Source of the DNA: Bacteroidota bacterium
Lineage (GTDB): Bacteria; Bacteroidota; Bacteroidia; Flavobacteriales; Flavobacteriaceae
Reading direction: 5' to 3'
NCBI GenBank assembly: GCA_024279425.1
Contig: JAJRRO010000020.1
Span: 157,971 to 221,970, forward strand
Length of the DNA: 64,000 nucleotides
Translations under genes and position numbers: made by a program
Shown here: piece after piece, positions 27,253-36,602 of the stretch
Layout: every line of letters begins with the position of its first letter
Position numbering within the stretch: position 1 is the first letter of the stretch
Notes under the pieces: generated by a model
The model's input: only the letters and a program-made list of their open reading frames with translations
What the model was told of the DNA's origin: nothing
Databases searched by the model: none

Positions 27253-28257
27253 ATGTACATTATTGAGAATTATTCCGTGGCCGTATTTTTATGTGTTATC
27301 ACGATGCTATGCTGGGGATCTTGGGCAAACACCCAAAAACTCTCCAGCCAAAAATGGCCCTTTCAGTTGTTTTATTGGGATTATTCTTTAGGTATCCTAA
27401 TTATTACTTTACTACTTGCCTTTACCATGGGATCTGTTGGAGAAGAAGGAAGAAGCTTTTTGGCCGATTTGGGCCAAGCAGAAACAAAGTACCTAGGTTA
27501 TGCCCTGCTGGGTGGCATAATATTCAACTTTGCCAATTTATTACTGGTCATTGCCATAGATTTGTGCGGTATGGCCGTCGCATTTCCCGTTGGTATTGGT
27601 ATAGCATTGGTCCTAGGGGTAATCACCAATTTCATGTATAACCCTGAAGGTGACCCGCTCATTTTATTTACGGGTGTATTCTTCATCATGGCGGCTATAA
27701 TTTTGGATGCCCTAGCGTACAAGAACATTCTTAAAAAACAGGAAAAGACCCCGGTCAAGGGAATTGTGATTTCCCTACTTGCAGGTATTGCCATGGGTTT
27801 CTTTTACAAGTATGTGGCCCAATCAATGTCCTCTGATTTTGTGACTCCGGAAATTGGAAAATTGACGCCTTATACGGCCTTGGTCGTTTTTTCAGTGGGT
27901 GTATTCATTTCCAATTTTTTATTCAATACCATAAACATGTATAAGCCTATTTCAGGTACACCAGTCACCTATAAGGATTATTTTACCATGGGGAATTCCA
28001 AATTGCACCTTATTGGAATTCTTGGTGGCGTCATATGGGGCGTCGGAATGTCTTTCAGTATAATTGCTTCGGAACAGGCAGGGCCGGCAATTGCCTATGG
28101 TCTTGGCCAAGGGGCTACTATGGTCGCTGCCCTTTGGGGAGTGTTTATTTGGAAAGAGTTGAAAGACCTCCCCAAATCCAAAAATTGGTTGATAACGGCC
28201 ATGTTCATCTGCTTTATTATTGGTCTAGGGTTAATCATTTATTCTAAAGTAGCTTAA
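27253..28257 (+). CDS. GRP-family sugar transporter (GlcU/RbsU-like)
   Basis: A 334-residue inner-membrane protein with about ten helices. The opening VITMLCWGSWANTQKL is typical of the glucose/ribose porter (GRP/DMT) family, which takes up sugars by proton symport. It ends one base before ribokinase, and the upstream LacI operator and promoter control both. Ribose is therefore the likely cargo, though other pentoses or glucose fit the family. Confidence 0.88.
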   Translation: MYIIENYSVAVFLCVITMLCWGSWANTQKLSSQKWPFQLFYWDYSLGILIITLLLAFTMGSVGEEGRSFLADLGQAETKYLGYALLGGIIFNFANLLLVIAIDLCGMAVAFPVGIGIALVLGVITNFMYNPEGDPLILFTGVFFIMAAIILDALAYKNILKKQEKTPVKGIVISLLAGIAMGFFYKYVAQSMSSDFVTPEIGKLTPYTALVVFSVGVFISNFLFNTINMYKPISGTPVTYKDYFTMGNSKLHLIGILGGVIWGVGMSFSIIASEQAGPAIAYGLGQGATMVAALWGVFIWKELKDLPKSKNWLITAMFICFIIGLGLIIYSKVA

Positions 28258-28258
28258 T

Positions 28259-29182
28259 ATGAAATTAGTAGTGGTCGGAAGCTCAAATATGGACCTGGTA
28301 ATCTCTTTACCAAGAATCCCAGCAGTCGGCGAAACTGTTTTGGGAGGAAAGTCAAGTATGGTTTTTGGAGGGAAGGGAGCCAACCAAGCAGTGGCATCAA
28401 TACGTTCTGGTGGTGATATAGGGTACATAGCTAAAGTAGGGAATGACCTCTTTGGCGAGAATATGAAAAACCATTTTAAAAAGGAAGGTTTTCGAACGGA
28501 TCTCATTTTGACCGATGAGAACGAACCCACGGGAATTGCCCAAATTTTTGTATCTGAAAAAGGCGAAAACTCCATTGCGGTAGCATCTGGGGCCAATATG
28601 AAGCTTATGCCCAAAGATATTGAGCCATTTACAGACTTGATCAAGAATTCAAAGGTGGTTCTTCTACAATTGGAAACCCCTTTGGAAACCATTAAATATA
28701 TTGCCGATATCGCCTATCAAAATAATGTTAAGCTTATATTGAATCCGGCTCCCGCACAAAAGCTGAGTGAAGGCTTGCTAAAGAAGGTTTGGCTCATAAC
28801 CCCCAACGAAACCGAAACAAGTCTATTGACCGGGATTGAAGTTGTAGATTCGGCATCTGCAGGAAAAGCAGCGGAACATCTCCTAAAAATGGGAGTCAAG
28901 AATGTAATTGTTACCCTAGGTGAAAATGGCAGTCTTTTGTGTAATAAAGATGGTATGGAACACTTTAAAGCTTTTGAGGCAAACGCGGTAGATACCACCG
29001 CAGCAGGAGACGTGTTCAATGGTACATTGGCCGTCGCCATAACGAATGACGAATCTCTGCAAGAGGCTATTGATTTTGCGGCAGCGGCAGCGGCCATATC
29101 GGTTACCAGAGAAGGGGCGCAACCCTCCGTTCCGACCCGCACTGAAATAGATAACTTTCTAATTGAATCAAAAAATACGTAA
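28259..29182 (+). CDS. rbsK: Ribokinase
   Basis: A 307-residue PfkB-family kinase that forms ribose 5-phosphate. Motifs include GSSNMDLV at the start, the substrate loop GGKGANQAVA (about 39-48), NPAPAQ, TPNETE and the catalytic DTTAAGDVFNG near residue 248, whose Asp is the base. It starts one base after the transporter stop, so the two are coupled. The next gene (ADP-ribosylglycohydrolase, now broken) begins one base after its stop. Confidence 0.93.
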   Translation: MKLVVVGSSNMDLVISLPRIPAVGETVLGGKSSMVFGGKGANQAVASIRSGGDIGYIAKVGNDLFGENMKNHFKKEGFRTDLILTDENEPTGIAQIFVSEKGENSIAVASGANMKLMPKDIEPFTDLIKNSKVVLLQLETPLETIKYIADIAYQNNVKLILNPAPAQKLSEGLLKKVWLITPNETETSLLTGIEVVDSASAGKAAEHLLKMGVKNVIVTLGENGSLLCNKDGMEHFKAFEANAVDTTAAGDVFNGTLAVAITNDESLQEAIDFAAAAAAISVTREGAQPSVPTRTEIDNFLIESKNT

Positions 29183-29183
29183 C

Positions 29184-30601
29184 ATGAAGTATCGAATTCT
29201 TATCACTATCCTATTGGCCTTTTATTTGGCGATGTCATCTTATAAGGACACCCAAAAGAATCAAGAAAAAGAGATTGCAAACACCATGAAAGATGCCAAT
29301 CTAACCTATGCAGTGTATACCCCCAATTCCACTGATCGTGAAATTTCCCGTTCAGCCTATGCCGATAAATTATACGGATTTTGGTTGGCACAATGTATTG
29401 CCAACTGGACCGGACTGGTAACCGAAATGGATAAAGTCGGAAATATTGGGGAGACAAAGACTGGCGATTTTTATACGAGAGAAGATTGGGGAACGCCAGA
29501 CCTACCCAATATTTGGTCAGAGGGAGTTCCAAGCGACCTGTCTGAAAACATCGATTTTGTTTTTAGGGGTGAAGATGAAATTTGGGGAGCTGATGATGAT
29601 ACCGATATTGAATATATGTACCAGCATCTATTGTATACCAATAAGACCAGTATGTTGACTGGGGAACAAATACGAGAAGGTTGGATAAAGCATTTAAAGC
29701 ACGAAGAAGAAAATTTCTTATGAGTAGCGAACCAAAAGGCGCTCGATAAAATGCTTGAAGGCGTAGTACCCCCTGCAACGAGTGACCCTATGATTACCAA
29801 GGACAGCATCTATGATAATTACCACGAAATGATTGACGCCCAGTTAACCACAGAAATTTTCGGATTCTTTGCGCCTTCGCGTCCAGATGTTGCCCTAAAA
29901 ATGGCAAAGATGCCCATTCAGACCACGGCTAGGGAAAATGCGCAATGGATATCGGAATTTTATGTTATCATGTATTCATTGGCTTCCTATGTCGATCAAA
30001 CCCTTTCCAAGAAAGAACAGACCCAATGGATGGCAACCGAGGCCCGCAAAAGACTTCCTGAGGATTCCTATGCCGCAAAAATGTATGACTTTGTAAAAGG
30101 CAGGTACGATGCAAATGTACCATGGGAGCAGGCACGTGATGCTGTGTATACCCGTTATCAAGTTAACCAAGAAGATGGATAAACCATTACGTCAAAAAAT
30201 ATATTCTGTAACGGTTGTTTCGCAGGAGGCATCAACTACGCCTCAAGTATTGTCAGTCTTTTGTATGGAGAAGGAGACTTGAAGGAGACCATTAAAATTG
30301 GCGTTTTATCAGGTTGGGATTCCGATAATCCTACGGCAACATGGGGTGGCATTCTAGGCTTTATGTATGGCAAAGAAGGGGTTGAAAATACATTCGGTCG
30401 TAAATTTTCGGAAAAATTCAACATCCATAGAACAAGGGTCAATTTTCCCAATGATGGTTTGGATAATTTTATTGACATGGCAAAATAGGTGTTTATATCA
30501 TTGACCGTGTAGTTCAAGAAGAAATGGGTGGCGGTGTTAACCTGTCAAAAGATGTGTGGTACATTCCTTCTATTGATTTAAATATTGAACCTGGGAGCTA
30601 A
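29184..30601 (+). pseudogene. Secreted ADP-ribosylglycohydrolase family gene with three lesions
   Basis: One continuous homologue runs from MKYRILITILLAF (signal peptide) to the stop at 30599-30601, but three lesions break it. A TGA at 29721-29723 replaces what should be Trp (ENFL-x-VANQKAL). A TAA at 30180-30182 replaces a Tyr-like codon (NQEDG-x). In the A4 run at 30482-30485 one base is missing; restoring it gives DMAKIGVYIID and an open frame to the end. The text keeps family marks AYADKLYGFWLAQCIAN, DDDTDIEY and WDSDNPTATWGG, whose acidic residues bind Mg. Three independent lesions make a sequencing error unlikely. It was the third gene of the ribokinase operon. Confidence 0.88.
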
Positions 30602-30642
30602 CCTAGCTTGAATATCTTGAATCAGACCAATAATCAATTTCA

Positions 30643-30668
30643 CTGTCACATCGAGCGCAGTCGAGATG
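30643..30668. repeat. Hairpin repeat, same family as 19848-19872, opposite orientation
   Basis: Read on the minus strand it is CATC, the core TCGACTGCGCTC, GATG, then TGACAG. Core and tail equal those at 19848-19872 but the stem has changed on both arms together (CATC/GATG for CCCT/AGGG). It lies between the pseudogene and the nucleoside hydrolase gene. Confidence 0.7.
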
Positions 30669-30714
30669 TTTTTTTCTAATTTTAGATGGTGCTCAAGAGT
30701 AAAAAATATTTAGA

Positions 30715-31719
30715 ATGAATACTATAAGAAATTCGATTGCCCTTCTATTGATTTCAGCTTTTCTTATATCCTGTGGTTCTCCGAACCCCAAGAAGAAAGC
30801 AGAAACCCCGACCAAAAAGCTATCCGCTATTTTTGATACTGATGCCAATAATGAATTGGATGACCAACATGCGTTGGCTTACCTATTTTCCAATAGAGAT
30901 TATTTCGATATTAAAGCAGTGACTGTCAATGCCACAAGAAATGGTGGTGGGATTGATGGGCATTTTGAGGAAGCACAACGTATCATGAAGCTTTTTAAAG
31001 TAGGTGAATATATCCCTTTGTTCAAAGGAGCCAACAAATCTTTTTTGGAGATAGAAAATGATTTAGGCAATCCATCTTTTGATGGATTTGAGGCCGTGGA
31101 TTTTATCATTTCTGAAGCAAAAAATTCGGCCAATGAAAAACTTGTGGTCATTGCCGTGGGTAAGCTTACTAATTTGGCGTTGGCCTTAAAAAAAGACCCT
31201 TCCATCGCCGCCAATATTCGTCTGGTCTGGTTAGGGGCCAACTATCCCGATCCCGGGGAATATAACTTAGAAGATGATATACCCTCCATGAATTATGTCC
31301 TTGAAACGGACATTGAATTTGAAATGGTAACTGTCAGATACGGTAAACCTTCGGGAACCGACGCGGTCAAAATAACCCAAGAAGAGGTCAATCAAAATAT
31401 GCCTGGATTAGGTCCAACAATTGATACCCCTATTATCGGAAGACATGGTGGCAGCTTTGACAATTTTGGTGATTATTCGGTAAATCTTTTTTCACAAATA
31501 GACCTTCATGGCAACCCTCCCTCTAGATCTCTCTTTGATATGGCTGCAGTTGCCATTGTCAAAGACCCAAATTGGGCAAAGGCAACTGAAATCCCATGTC
31601 CAATAATGATTGATAAGCGTTGGGTGGAACAGCCTGACAATACCCGAAAAATTACAATTTGGGAGCACTTTGATGCCGAAAATATATTAGCTGACTTTTA
31701 TGCAACTCTAAAAAACTAA
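30715..31719 (+). CDS. Nucleoside hydrolase-family lipoprotein
   Basis: A 334-residue exported lipoprotein (lipobox LISCGS). The Ca-binding Asp cluster of nucleoside hydrolases is seen as DTDANNELDD near residue 42, followed by AVTVNATRNGGG, AVGKLTNLALAL and a late SLFDMAAVAI with the last Asp. These enzymes split nucleosides into base and ribose. Together with the upstream ribose transporter and ribokinase this gives a simple path: cleave nucleosides outside the inner membrane, import ribose, phosphorylate it. The link is inferred from position and family. Confidence 0.88.
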   Translation: MNTIRNSIALLLISAFLISCGSPNPKKKAETPTKKLSAIFDTDANNELDDQHALAYLFSNRDYFDIKAVTVNATRNGGGIDGHFEEAQRIMKLFKVGEYIPLFKGANKSFLEIENDLGNPSFDGFEAVDFIISEAKNSANEKLVVIAVGKLTNLALALKKDPSIAANIRLVWLGANYPDPGEYNLEDDIPSMNYVLETDIEFEMVTVRYGKPSGTDAVKITQEEVNQNMPGLGPTIDTPIIGRHGGSFDNFGDYSVNLFSQIDLHGNPPSRSLFDMAAVAIVKDPNWAKATEIPCPIMIDKRWVEQPDNTRKITIWEHFDAENILADFYATLKN

Positions 31720-31928
31720 GATAGGGGTAATAGCATCCATATAATATGTTTCCTTTTGGCGCTTTATAGGTTCCACAAGTTTTTAATTGAAAAGAATTCC
31801 TCACAGCTTGCTACAGGAATAGTTGGTTCCAAGAAATTCTGTATTTCCTATAAATTCTTTTCTTTTATCTTAATTTTAGGATTGTTCTAAGCTCAAAAAA
31901 ATCAATGGATTATCAAAAAGAGTGCATT

Positions 31929-34181
31929 ATGAAATTCATAGGTCGCTTGATAAGGATTATTTCAAATGCCATTTGTCTGATACCCCTTATTTTTACGATT
32001 CTAGGATCCAGCCAAGAAATTGGTAATGAGAATGGGTCTAGGGAAATAAAGGGGCAACTGCTCAATGGTGTTGAACTTCATATGGATGGCATTGTGGATG
32101 AAGCTTTTTGGTTAACTATTCTGGGCAATGGCAATTTCCTAATGCAAGAACCGAAAGAGGGCGGTGAACCTACAGAGCAAACAGAAGTAAGAGTCGCATT
32201 TGATAACCAAAATATCTATATCGCAGTCATTTGTTATGATAGCGATCCGTCAGGTATAAAGGCTTTTCAAAAGAAGAGGGACGCATCCCTGGAGACGGAC
32301 GATCGTTTTAGATGGATTTTTGACACATTTATGGACAAGCGACGAGCGTATTTTTTTGAAATCAATCCCTTAGGGTTGCGCGGAGACGGACTCATTTCTT
32401 CAGGTCAAGGGCAAACCTTGAATAAGGATTGGGATGGTATCTGGAAAGCATGGACACATATAGGTGACTTTGGTTGGTCGGCCGAAATCAAGATTCCCTT
32501 TAGGAGCATAAACTTTGATCCCAAAAATGATGTCTGGGGAATTAATTTTCAAAGAACCGTACGTCGTAAAAACGAGGAATTGCTTTGGACAGGTCATCGT
32601 CGAAATCAAGGCTTATTACGACCACAGAATGCCGGTATTCTTACAGGCCTTGTTGATCCATCGCAGGGAATAGGGCTAGAGATTGTCCCTTATGCCATTA
32701 CCCAGTCCAGCAAAGAATATGATGAGGAGAATGGTGAATCGATCAATAATACTTCCGCCGACCTAGGGTTTGATGTCAATTACAATATTACCCCAAATCT
32801 GAAGGCCTCCTTCACCTATAATACCGATTTTGCACAGACCGAAGTAGATGATAGACAAATAAACCTTACCCGTTTTCCGCTGCGCTTTCCAGAAAAAAGG
32901 GACTTTTTCTTGGAAGGGTCATCTATTTTTCAATTTGCGCCACGAAGTGGTGTAAACCCCTATTTTAGTCGTAGAATTGGACTTGTTGACGGAATGCCAA
33001 TTCCTATTAAATACGGTGGTAGGCTAGTAGGTAATTTGGGTAAAAATAATATTGCTCTTATACATGTACGTACTGGGGAAGAAGGTGAGCTGAATCCAGA
33101 AAGTTTTACAATAGCCAGATACAGACGGGATTTTTGGAAAGAGAGTTCCATAGGTGTTTTGTATACCCTAAGAAGCACCAAAGACGATGTACTGCTAGGG
33201 GATCCGATACAAGATAGAAATACGCTGGGTGCCGATCTCACTTTGAGTACTTCCGAATTTATGGGAAATAAGGTATTGCAGTTTTCCGCTTTTTTTATAG
33301 GACACAATGCAGCGTCTCCTTTAGACCATACCACTTCGCTCCTAGATCGATCGGTACGCGGTCTGCGTTTTAATTTTCCCAACCAGCCATGGTCTGCTTA
33401 TGCATCATACAGGGTGTTTGGAGATGCTTATGATCCGGCAATCGGGTTTAACAGACGTAACGGATTTAAAAGATTTCAACCGGGAATCAACTTTTCCCCT
33501 TTGTTTGAAAAAAGCACCCTTATAAGAGAAATTGAATGGGGTATTCGCTATGAACATCTCACCTCACTGGAAAATAAATTGCTTACCGAGAACCTGACAT
33601 TTACCTTAGGAGAAATTACATTCGAATCTGGAGAGCAACTGGAATTTAAGGTGCGCAGAGACTTTGAATTTTTAGATGAAAATTTTGACATCCTTAGAGA
33701 TGGCTCCATAGTTGTGGTTCCCGGAGCGTATGCGAATTGGGTTTATGAATTGGAGGTATCATCTGCATCGTTCCGTAAAGTATCTGGTTCTATCGGCTAT
33801 GAAGCCGGCGGTTTTTGGACAGGGGAGATTTCTAGTTTGGCATTGGGGTTAACTGTCCGTCCTGTGCCTGGTATTAATCTGGGCGGCGGGTATAGGCATG
33901 CCAAGGTAACTGCTGAAAATAGTGGATTTAACACCAATTTATTCCAGATGGATCTAGGTCTTGATTTTACCCCCGATATTTCGCTATCGTCAAATATTCA
34001 GTTTGATGATGTAAGCGAGGTGCTTGGTACAAATACCCGTTTTCGATGGATAATCACACCCGGTACTGATCTTTTCTTTGTGTACAACCACAATTGGCTG
34101 AACAACCCAGCATTCGATCAAAAGTTTTTTACAATACAACAAGGAGGGGCCATGAAAGTGGTTTATACCTATCGTTTTTAG
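31929..34181 (+). CDS. DUF5916 outer-membrane protein with CBM9-like domain
   Basis: A 750-residue protein starting at the Met at 31929 (MKFIGRLIRII), which gives a signal peptide; the frame upstream adds eight unlikely residues. Residues about 45-230 form a CBM9-like sugar-binding domain (LNGVELHMDGIVDEAFW, then VRVAFDNQNIYIAV). The remainder is the DUF5916 domain, rich in alternating strands and ending YTYRF, consistent with a large beta-barrel. Such proteins are frequent in Flavobacteriaceae with unknown role, possibly glycan binding or export. Confidence 0.85.
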   Translation: MKFIGRLIRIISNAICLIPLIFTILGSSQEIGNENGSREIKGQLLNGVELHMDGIVDEAFWLTILGNGNFLMQEPKEGGEPTEQTEVRVAFDNQNIYIAVICYDSDPSGIKAFQKKRDASLETDDRFRWIFDTFMDKRRAYFFEINPLGLRGDGLISSGQGQTLNKDWDGIWKAWTHIGDFGWSAEIKIPFRSINFDPKNDVWGINFQRTVRRKNEELLWTGHRRNQGLLRPQNAGILTGLVDPSQGIGLEIVPYAITQSSKEYDEENGESINNTSADLGFDVNYNITPNLKASFTYNTDFAQTEVDDRQINLTRFPLRFPEKRDFFLEGSSIFQFAPRSGVNPYFSRRIGLVDGMPIPIKYGGRLVGNLGKNNIALIHVRTGEEGELNPESFTIARYRRDFWKESSIGVLYTLRSTKDDVLLGDPIQDRNTLGADLTLSTSEFMGNKVLQFSAFFIGHNAASPLDHTTSLLDRSVRGLRFNFPNQPWSAYASYRVFGDAYDPAIGFNRRNGFKRFQPGINFSPLFEKSTLIREIEWGIRYEHLTSLENKLLTENLTFTLGEITFESGEQLEFKVRRDFEFLDENFDILRDGSIVVVPGAYANWVYELEVSSASFRKVSGSIGYEAGGFWTGEISSLALGLTVRPVPGINLGGGYRHAKVTAENSGFNTNLFQMDLGLDFTPDISLSSNIQFDDVSEVLGTNTRFRWIITPGTDLFFVYNHNWLNNPAFDQKFFTIQQGGAMKVVYTYRF

Positions 34182-34238
34182 GGTAGGTAATAGTTTTAAG
34201 GTTGAAAAAGGGCGAGAGAAAATAAAAAAGACGAAATT

Positions 34239-34703
34239 ATGAAGATCAACTTACGCATACCACATTGTTATTTGTTCATAGTTGTACTATGTATGGCATA
34301 AGAGAATAGGGGGTTCTCAATGAACAATCAGTCCACGACCAAATCTGAAAAACGTCCGAATGTCATTATTGTCATGACCGACGATCAAGGTTATGGTGAA
34401 CCTTCATTTCATGGCAATCCGGTTTTAAAAACACCCTATTTAGACCAACTGGCCAAACAAAGTTTGCGTTTTACCAATTTTCACGTGGCACCTATGTGTG
34501 CCCCAACTAGAGGACAATTAATGACAGGTTTGGATGCCGCCCGCAACGGAACTATCAATGTAAGCAGTGAGCGAGAATTATTGAATCCAGAGCTGTCGAC
34601 CATGGCCAATTATTTTGGCAACAATGGCTATCAGACAGGTATATTTGGCAAGTGGCATTTATGTGTTAGTCTACAAGGAAGAACAATCCTAATTTTCTGC
34701 TAA
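34239..34703 (+). pseudogene. Sulfatase gene, N-terminal fragment with nonsense mutation
   Basis: The original start at 34239 opens a signal peptide (MKINLRIPHCYLFIVVLCMA) that ends in TAA at 34299-34301, exactly where the family would have Gln after the signal cleavage site (A-QEN; CAA changed to TAA). The same frame goes on to a normal formylglycine sulfatase start: RPNVIIVMTDDQGYG with metal-binding Asp pair, and CAPTR with the Cys converted to formylglycine. After GIFGKWHL, near 34663, likeness stops and a short unrelated tail ends at 34703. Only about 115 of some 450-500 residues remain. Hence the gene is dead twice over. Confidence 0.9.
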
Positions 34704-34785
34704 ATCAAAAATTTCATTTACTAAGGTATTTGCAATATTGAAACGGCGAAATATTTGAAAACTGTTCTGATGTCCTAAAGCAATC

Positions 34786-35676
34786 TCATTTCTTTTTTCT
34801 TCGACCGTTTTTCTCCACAAATTGGATTATTTCCCTTGCTACATTGATCCCAGTGGCCCCTTCTATTCCCTCTAATCCGGGAGAGGCATTGACTTCAATC
34901 AACAGTGGTCCTTTTTTGGATCGAATCAGGTCTACCCCAGCAACCCCAAGCCCGAGATGTTTGGTGGCATTTAAGGCAATATGTTTTTCTTTGGCCGTAG
35001 GTTCAATAACTTCCGTAATTCCCCCGTGATGTACATTTGACCGAAATTCTCCTATCGCACTGGTTCGCTTCATACTGGCCACTATCTTTTGGCCAACAAC
35101 AAAAATACGGATGTCTTCACCGTTGGATTCCTCTATATACTTTTGTATGAGGATACTAGTATCCATTTTGTACAAGGTGTCTATTATAGATTTTGCCGAT
35201 TTTTTACTCTCGGCCAAAATGACCCCATTCCCTTGGGTACCTTCTTGAAGTTTAATGATTACCGGAGGCCCTCCTAAAAGCTCAATTTGTTCTTCAACAT
35301 CATCCGGATTAATGGAAAACAAGGTCTCTGGAATGGGAATATGTTTTCTTGCCAATATCTGAAGGGTCCGTACTTTATTTCTAGCCCGTGTAATACTCAA
35401 TGAGCGGGCCGTGGAGAATATCCCGTTCATTTCAAATTGTTTAACAATCGCAGCTCCGTGCTTGGTAACCTTTGCCCCAATTCTGGGAATAATGGCATCG
35501 AAAGCATTGGTCACATCCTCATTCCGATAATAGACCATTGGATTCCCGGAACCCAATTTCACCGAACATTTTGTATGATCGATCAGTTCTATATAGTGTC
35601 CTAAATTTTCAGCTTCATCTGCAATACGCTTAGTAGAATACACATTTATACTTACCGAAAGTAGTCCTATGTCCAT
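34786..35676 (-). CDS. rimK: RimK-family ATP-grasp ligase (ribosomal S6 modification protein)
   Basis: A 296-residue ATP-grasp enzyme. RimK adds glutamates to the C-terminus of ribosomal protein S6; related enzymes make other peptide-like bonds. Landmarks are the N-terminal domain (DAIIPRIGAKVT), the ATP-binding loops PVIIKLQEGTQGNGVIL and VDLIRSKKGPLLIEVNASPG, with the Mg-binding Glu and Asn in EVNASPG. The tail GRRKKK is basic. It is encoded alone, convergent to the sulfatase remnant, whose deletion ends 80 bases away. Confidence 0.92.
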   Translation of the reverse strand: MDIGLLSVSINVYSTKRIADEAENLGHYIELIDHTKCSVKLGSGNPMVYYRNEDVTNAFDAIIPRIGAKVTKHGAAIVKQFEMNGIFSTARSLSITRARNKVRTLQILARKHIPIPETLFSINPDDVEEQIELLGGPPVIIKLQEGTQGNGVILAESKKSAKSIIDTLYKMDTSILIQKYIEESNGEDIRIFVVGQKIVASMKRTSAIGEFRSNVHHGGITEVIEPTAKEKHIALNATKHLGLGVAGVDLIRSKKGPLLIEVNASPGLEGIEGATGINVAREIIQFVEKNGRRKKK

Positions 35677-35912
35677 TGAAACTTTAGTTGATTATACAAT
35701 TTTGATATGTAATATCGGTCAAAATTTACTATTCCTCAAAAAGTATAGGGTAGAATTGAGGAATTTATTAGAAAATATATAAGCTGCCATTTTAAGCAGT
35801 GTTTTTAGCTTTTTACAATCTCTTTAAATTGGTTCTAAATACCGTACATTACTGCCTCAAAGTTTGTTAATAATTAGTCTGTGCAGTAAATTGCGGCCAA
35901 AATCAACTATCA

Positions 35913-36590
35913 ATGAGCGGGTTCTTTAATTCTTCGATTGGTAGAAAGTACGCCATGGCACTTTCTGCTTTTTTTCTAATGTTTTTTCTCCTACAACATT
36001 TTGCCATTAATATATTATCAGTTTTTAGCCCTGATACATTTAATGAAGTATCCCATTTCATGGGCACTAATCCGTTGATACAATATGCTATGCAGCCTAT
36101 TTTGATATTTGCTGTGATCTATCATTTTGTAATGGGTTTTGTTTTGGAAATAAAAAACAAAAGTTCTCGAGATGTAAAATATGCCAAAAACCATGGTGCT
36201 GCCAACTCTACCTGGATGAGCAGGAACATGATTTATAGTGGTCTGGTTATATTGGCATTCATTGCATTGCATTTTATTGATTTTTGGTTTCCCGAAATCA
36301 ACACAAAATTTATTCAAGGTGATTGGTCCGGAACATTGGAAGGGGTAGAAGGCTACCGTTATTTTGAAGAACTTCAACACAAATTTGTTGAACCTTGGAG
36401 GGTTGGTGCTTATATTATTGCCTTTGTGTTATTGGCATTGCACCTGTTGCATGGATTCACCTCGGCATTCCAATCTATAGGTTCTACAGCAGGAAGAAAA
36501 CAAACCATGAAAAATATGGGTAAGGCATATTCGATATTGATCCCTTTAGGGTTTGTTATCATAGCGCTTTTCCATCATTTTAACCATTAA
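35913..36590 (+). CDS. sdhC: Succinate dehydrogenase cytochrome b subunit (five-helix)
   Basis: A 225-residue inner-membrane diheme cytochrome b. Five hydrophobic helices hold His residues suited to heme ligation (LLQHFAIN, VIYHFVMG, LHFIDF, HLLHGFTSA). This single large anchor is typical of the type B succinate:menaquinone oxidoreductase of Bacteroidota and Epsilonproteobacteria. It begins the sdhC-A-B operon, 12 bases before sdhA. Confidence 0.94.
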   Translation: MSGFFNSSIGRKYAMALSAFFLMFFLLQHFAINILSVFSPDTFNEVSHFMGTNPLIQYAMQPILIFAVIYHFVMGFVLEIKNKSSRDVKYAKNHGAANSTWMSRNMIYSGLVILAFIALHFIDFWFPEINTKFIQGDWSGTLEGVEGYRYFEELQHKFVEPWRVGAYIIAFVLLALHLLHGFTSAFQSIGSTAGRKQTMKNMGKAYSILIPLGFVIIALFHHFNH

Positions 36591-36602
36591 TACCATTTAC
36601 TT

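Noticed and set aside
34689..34790. Minus-strand frame ending FNIANTLVNEIFDLAEN beyond rimK
   Set aside because: It has no start of its own, overlaps the end of rimK in another frame, and AT-rich DNA easily gives such text.
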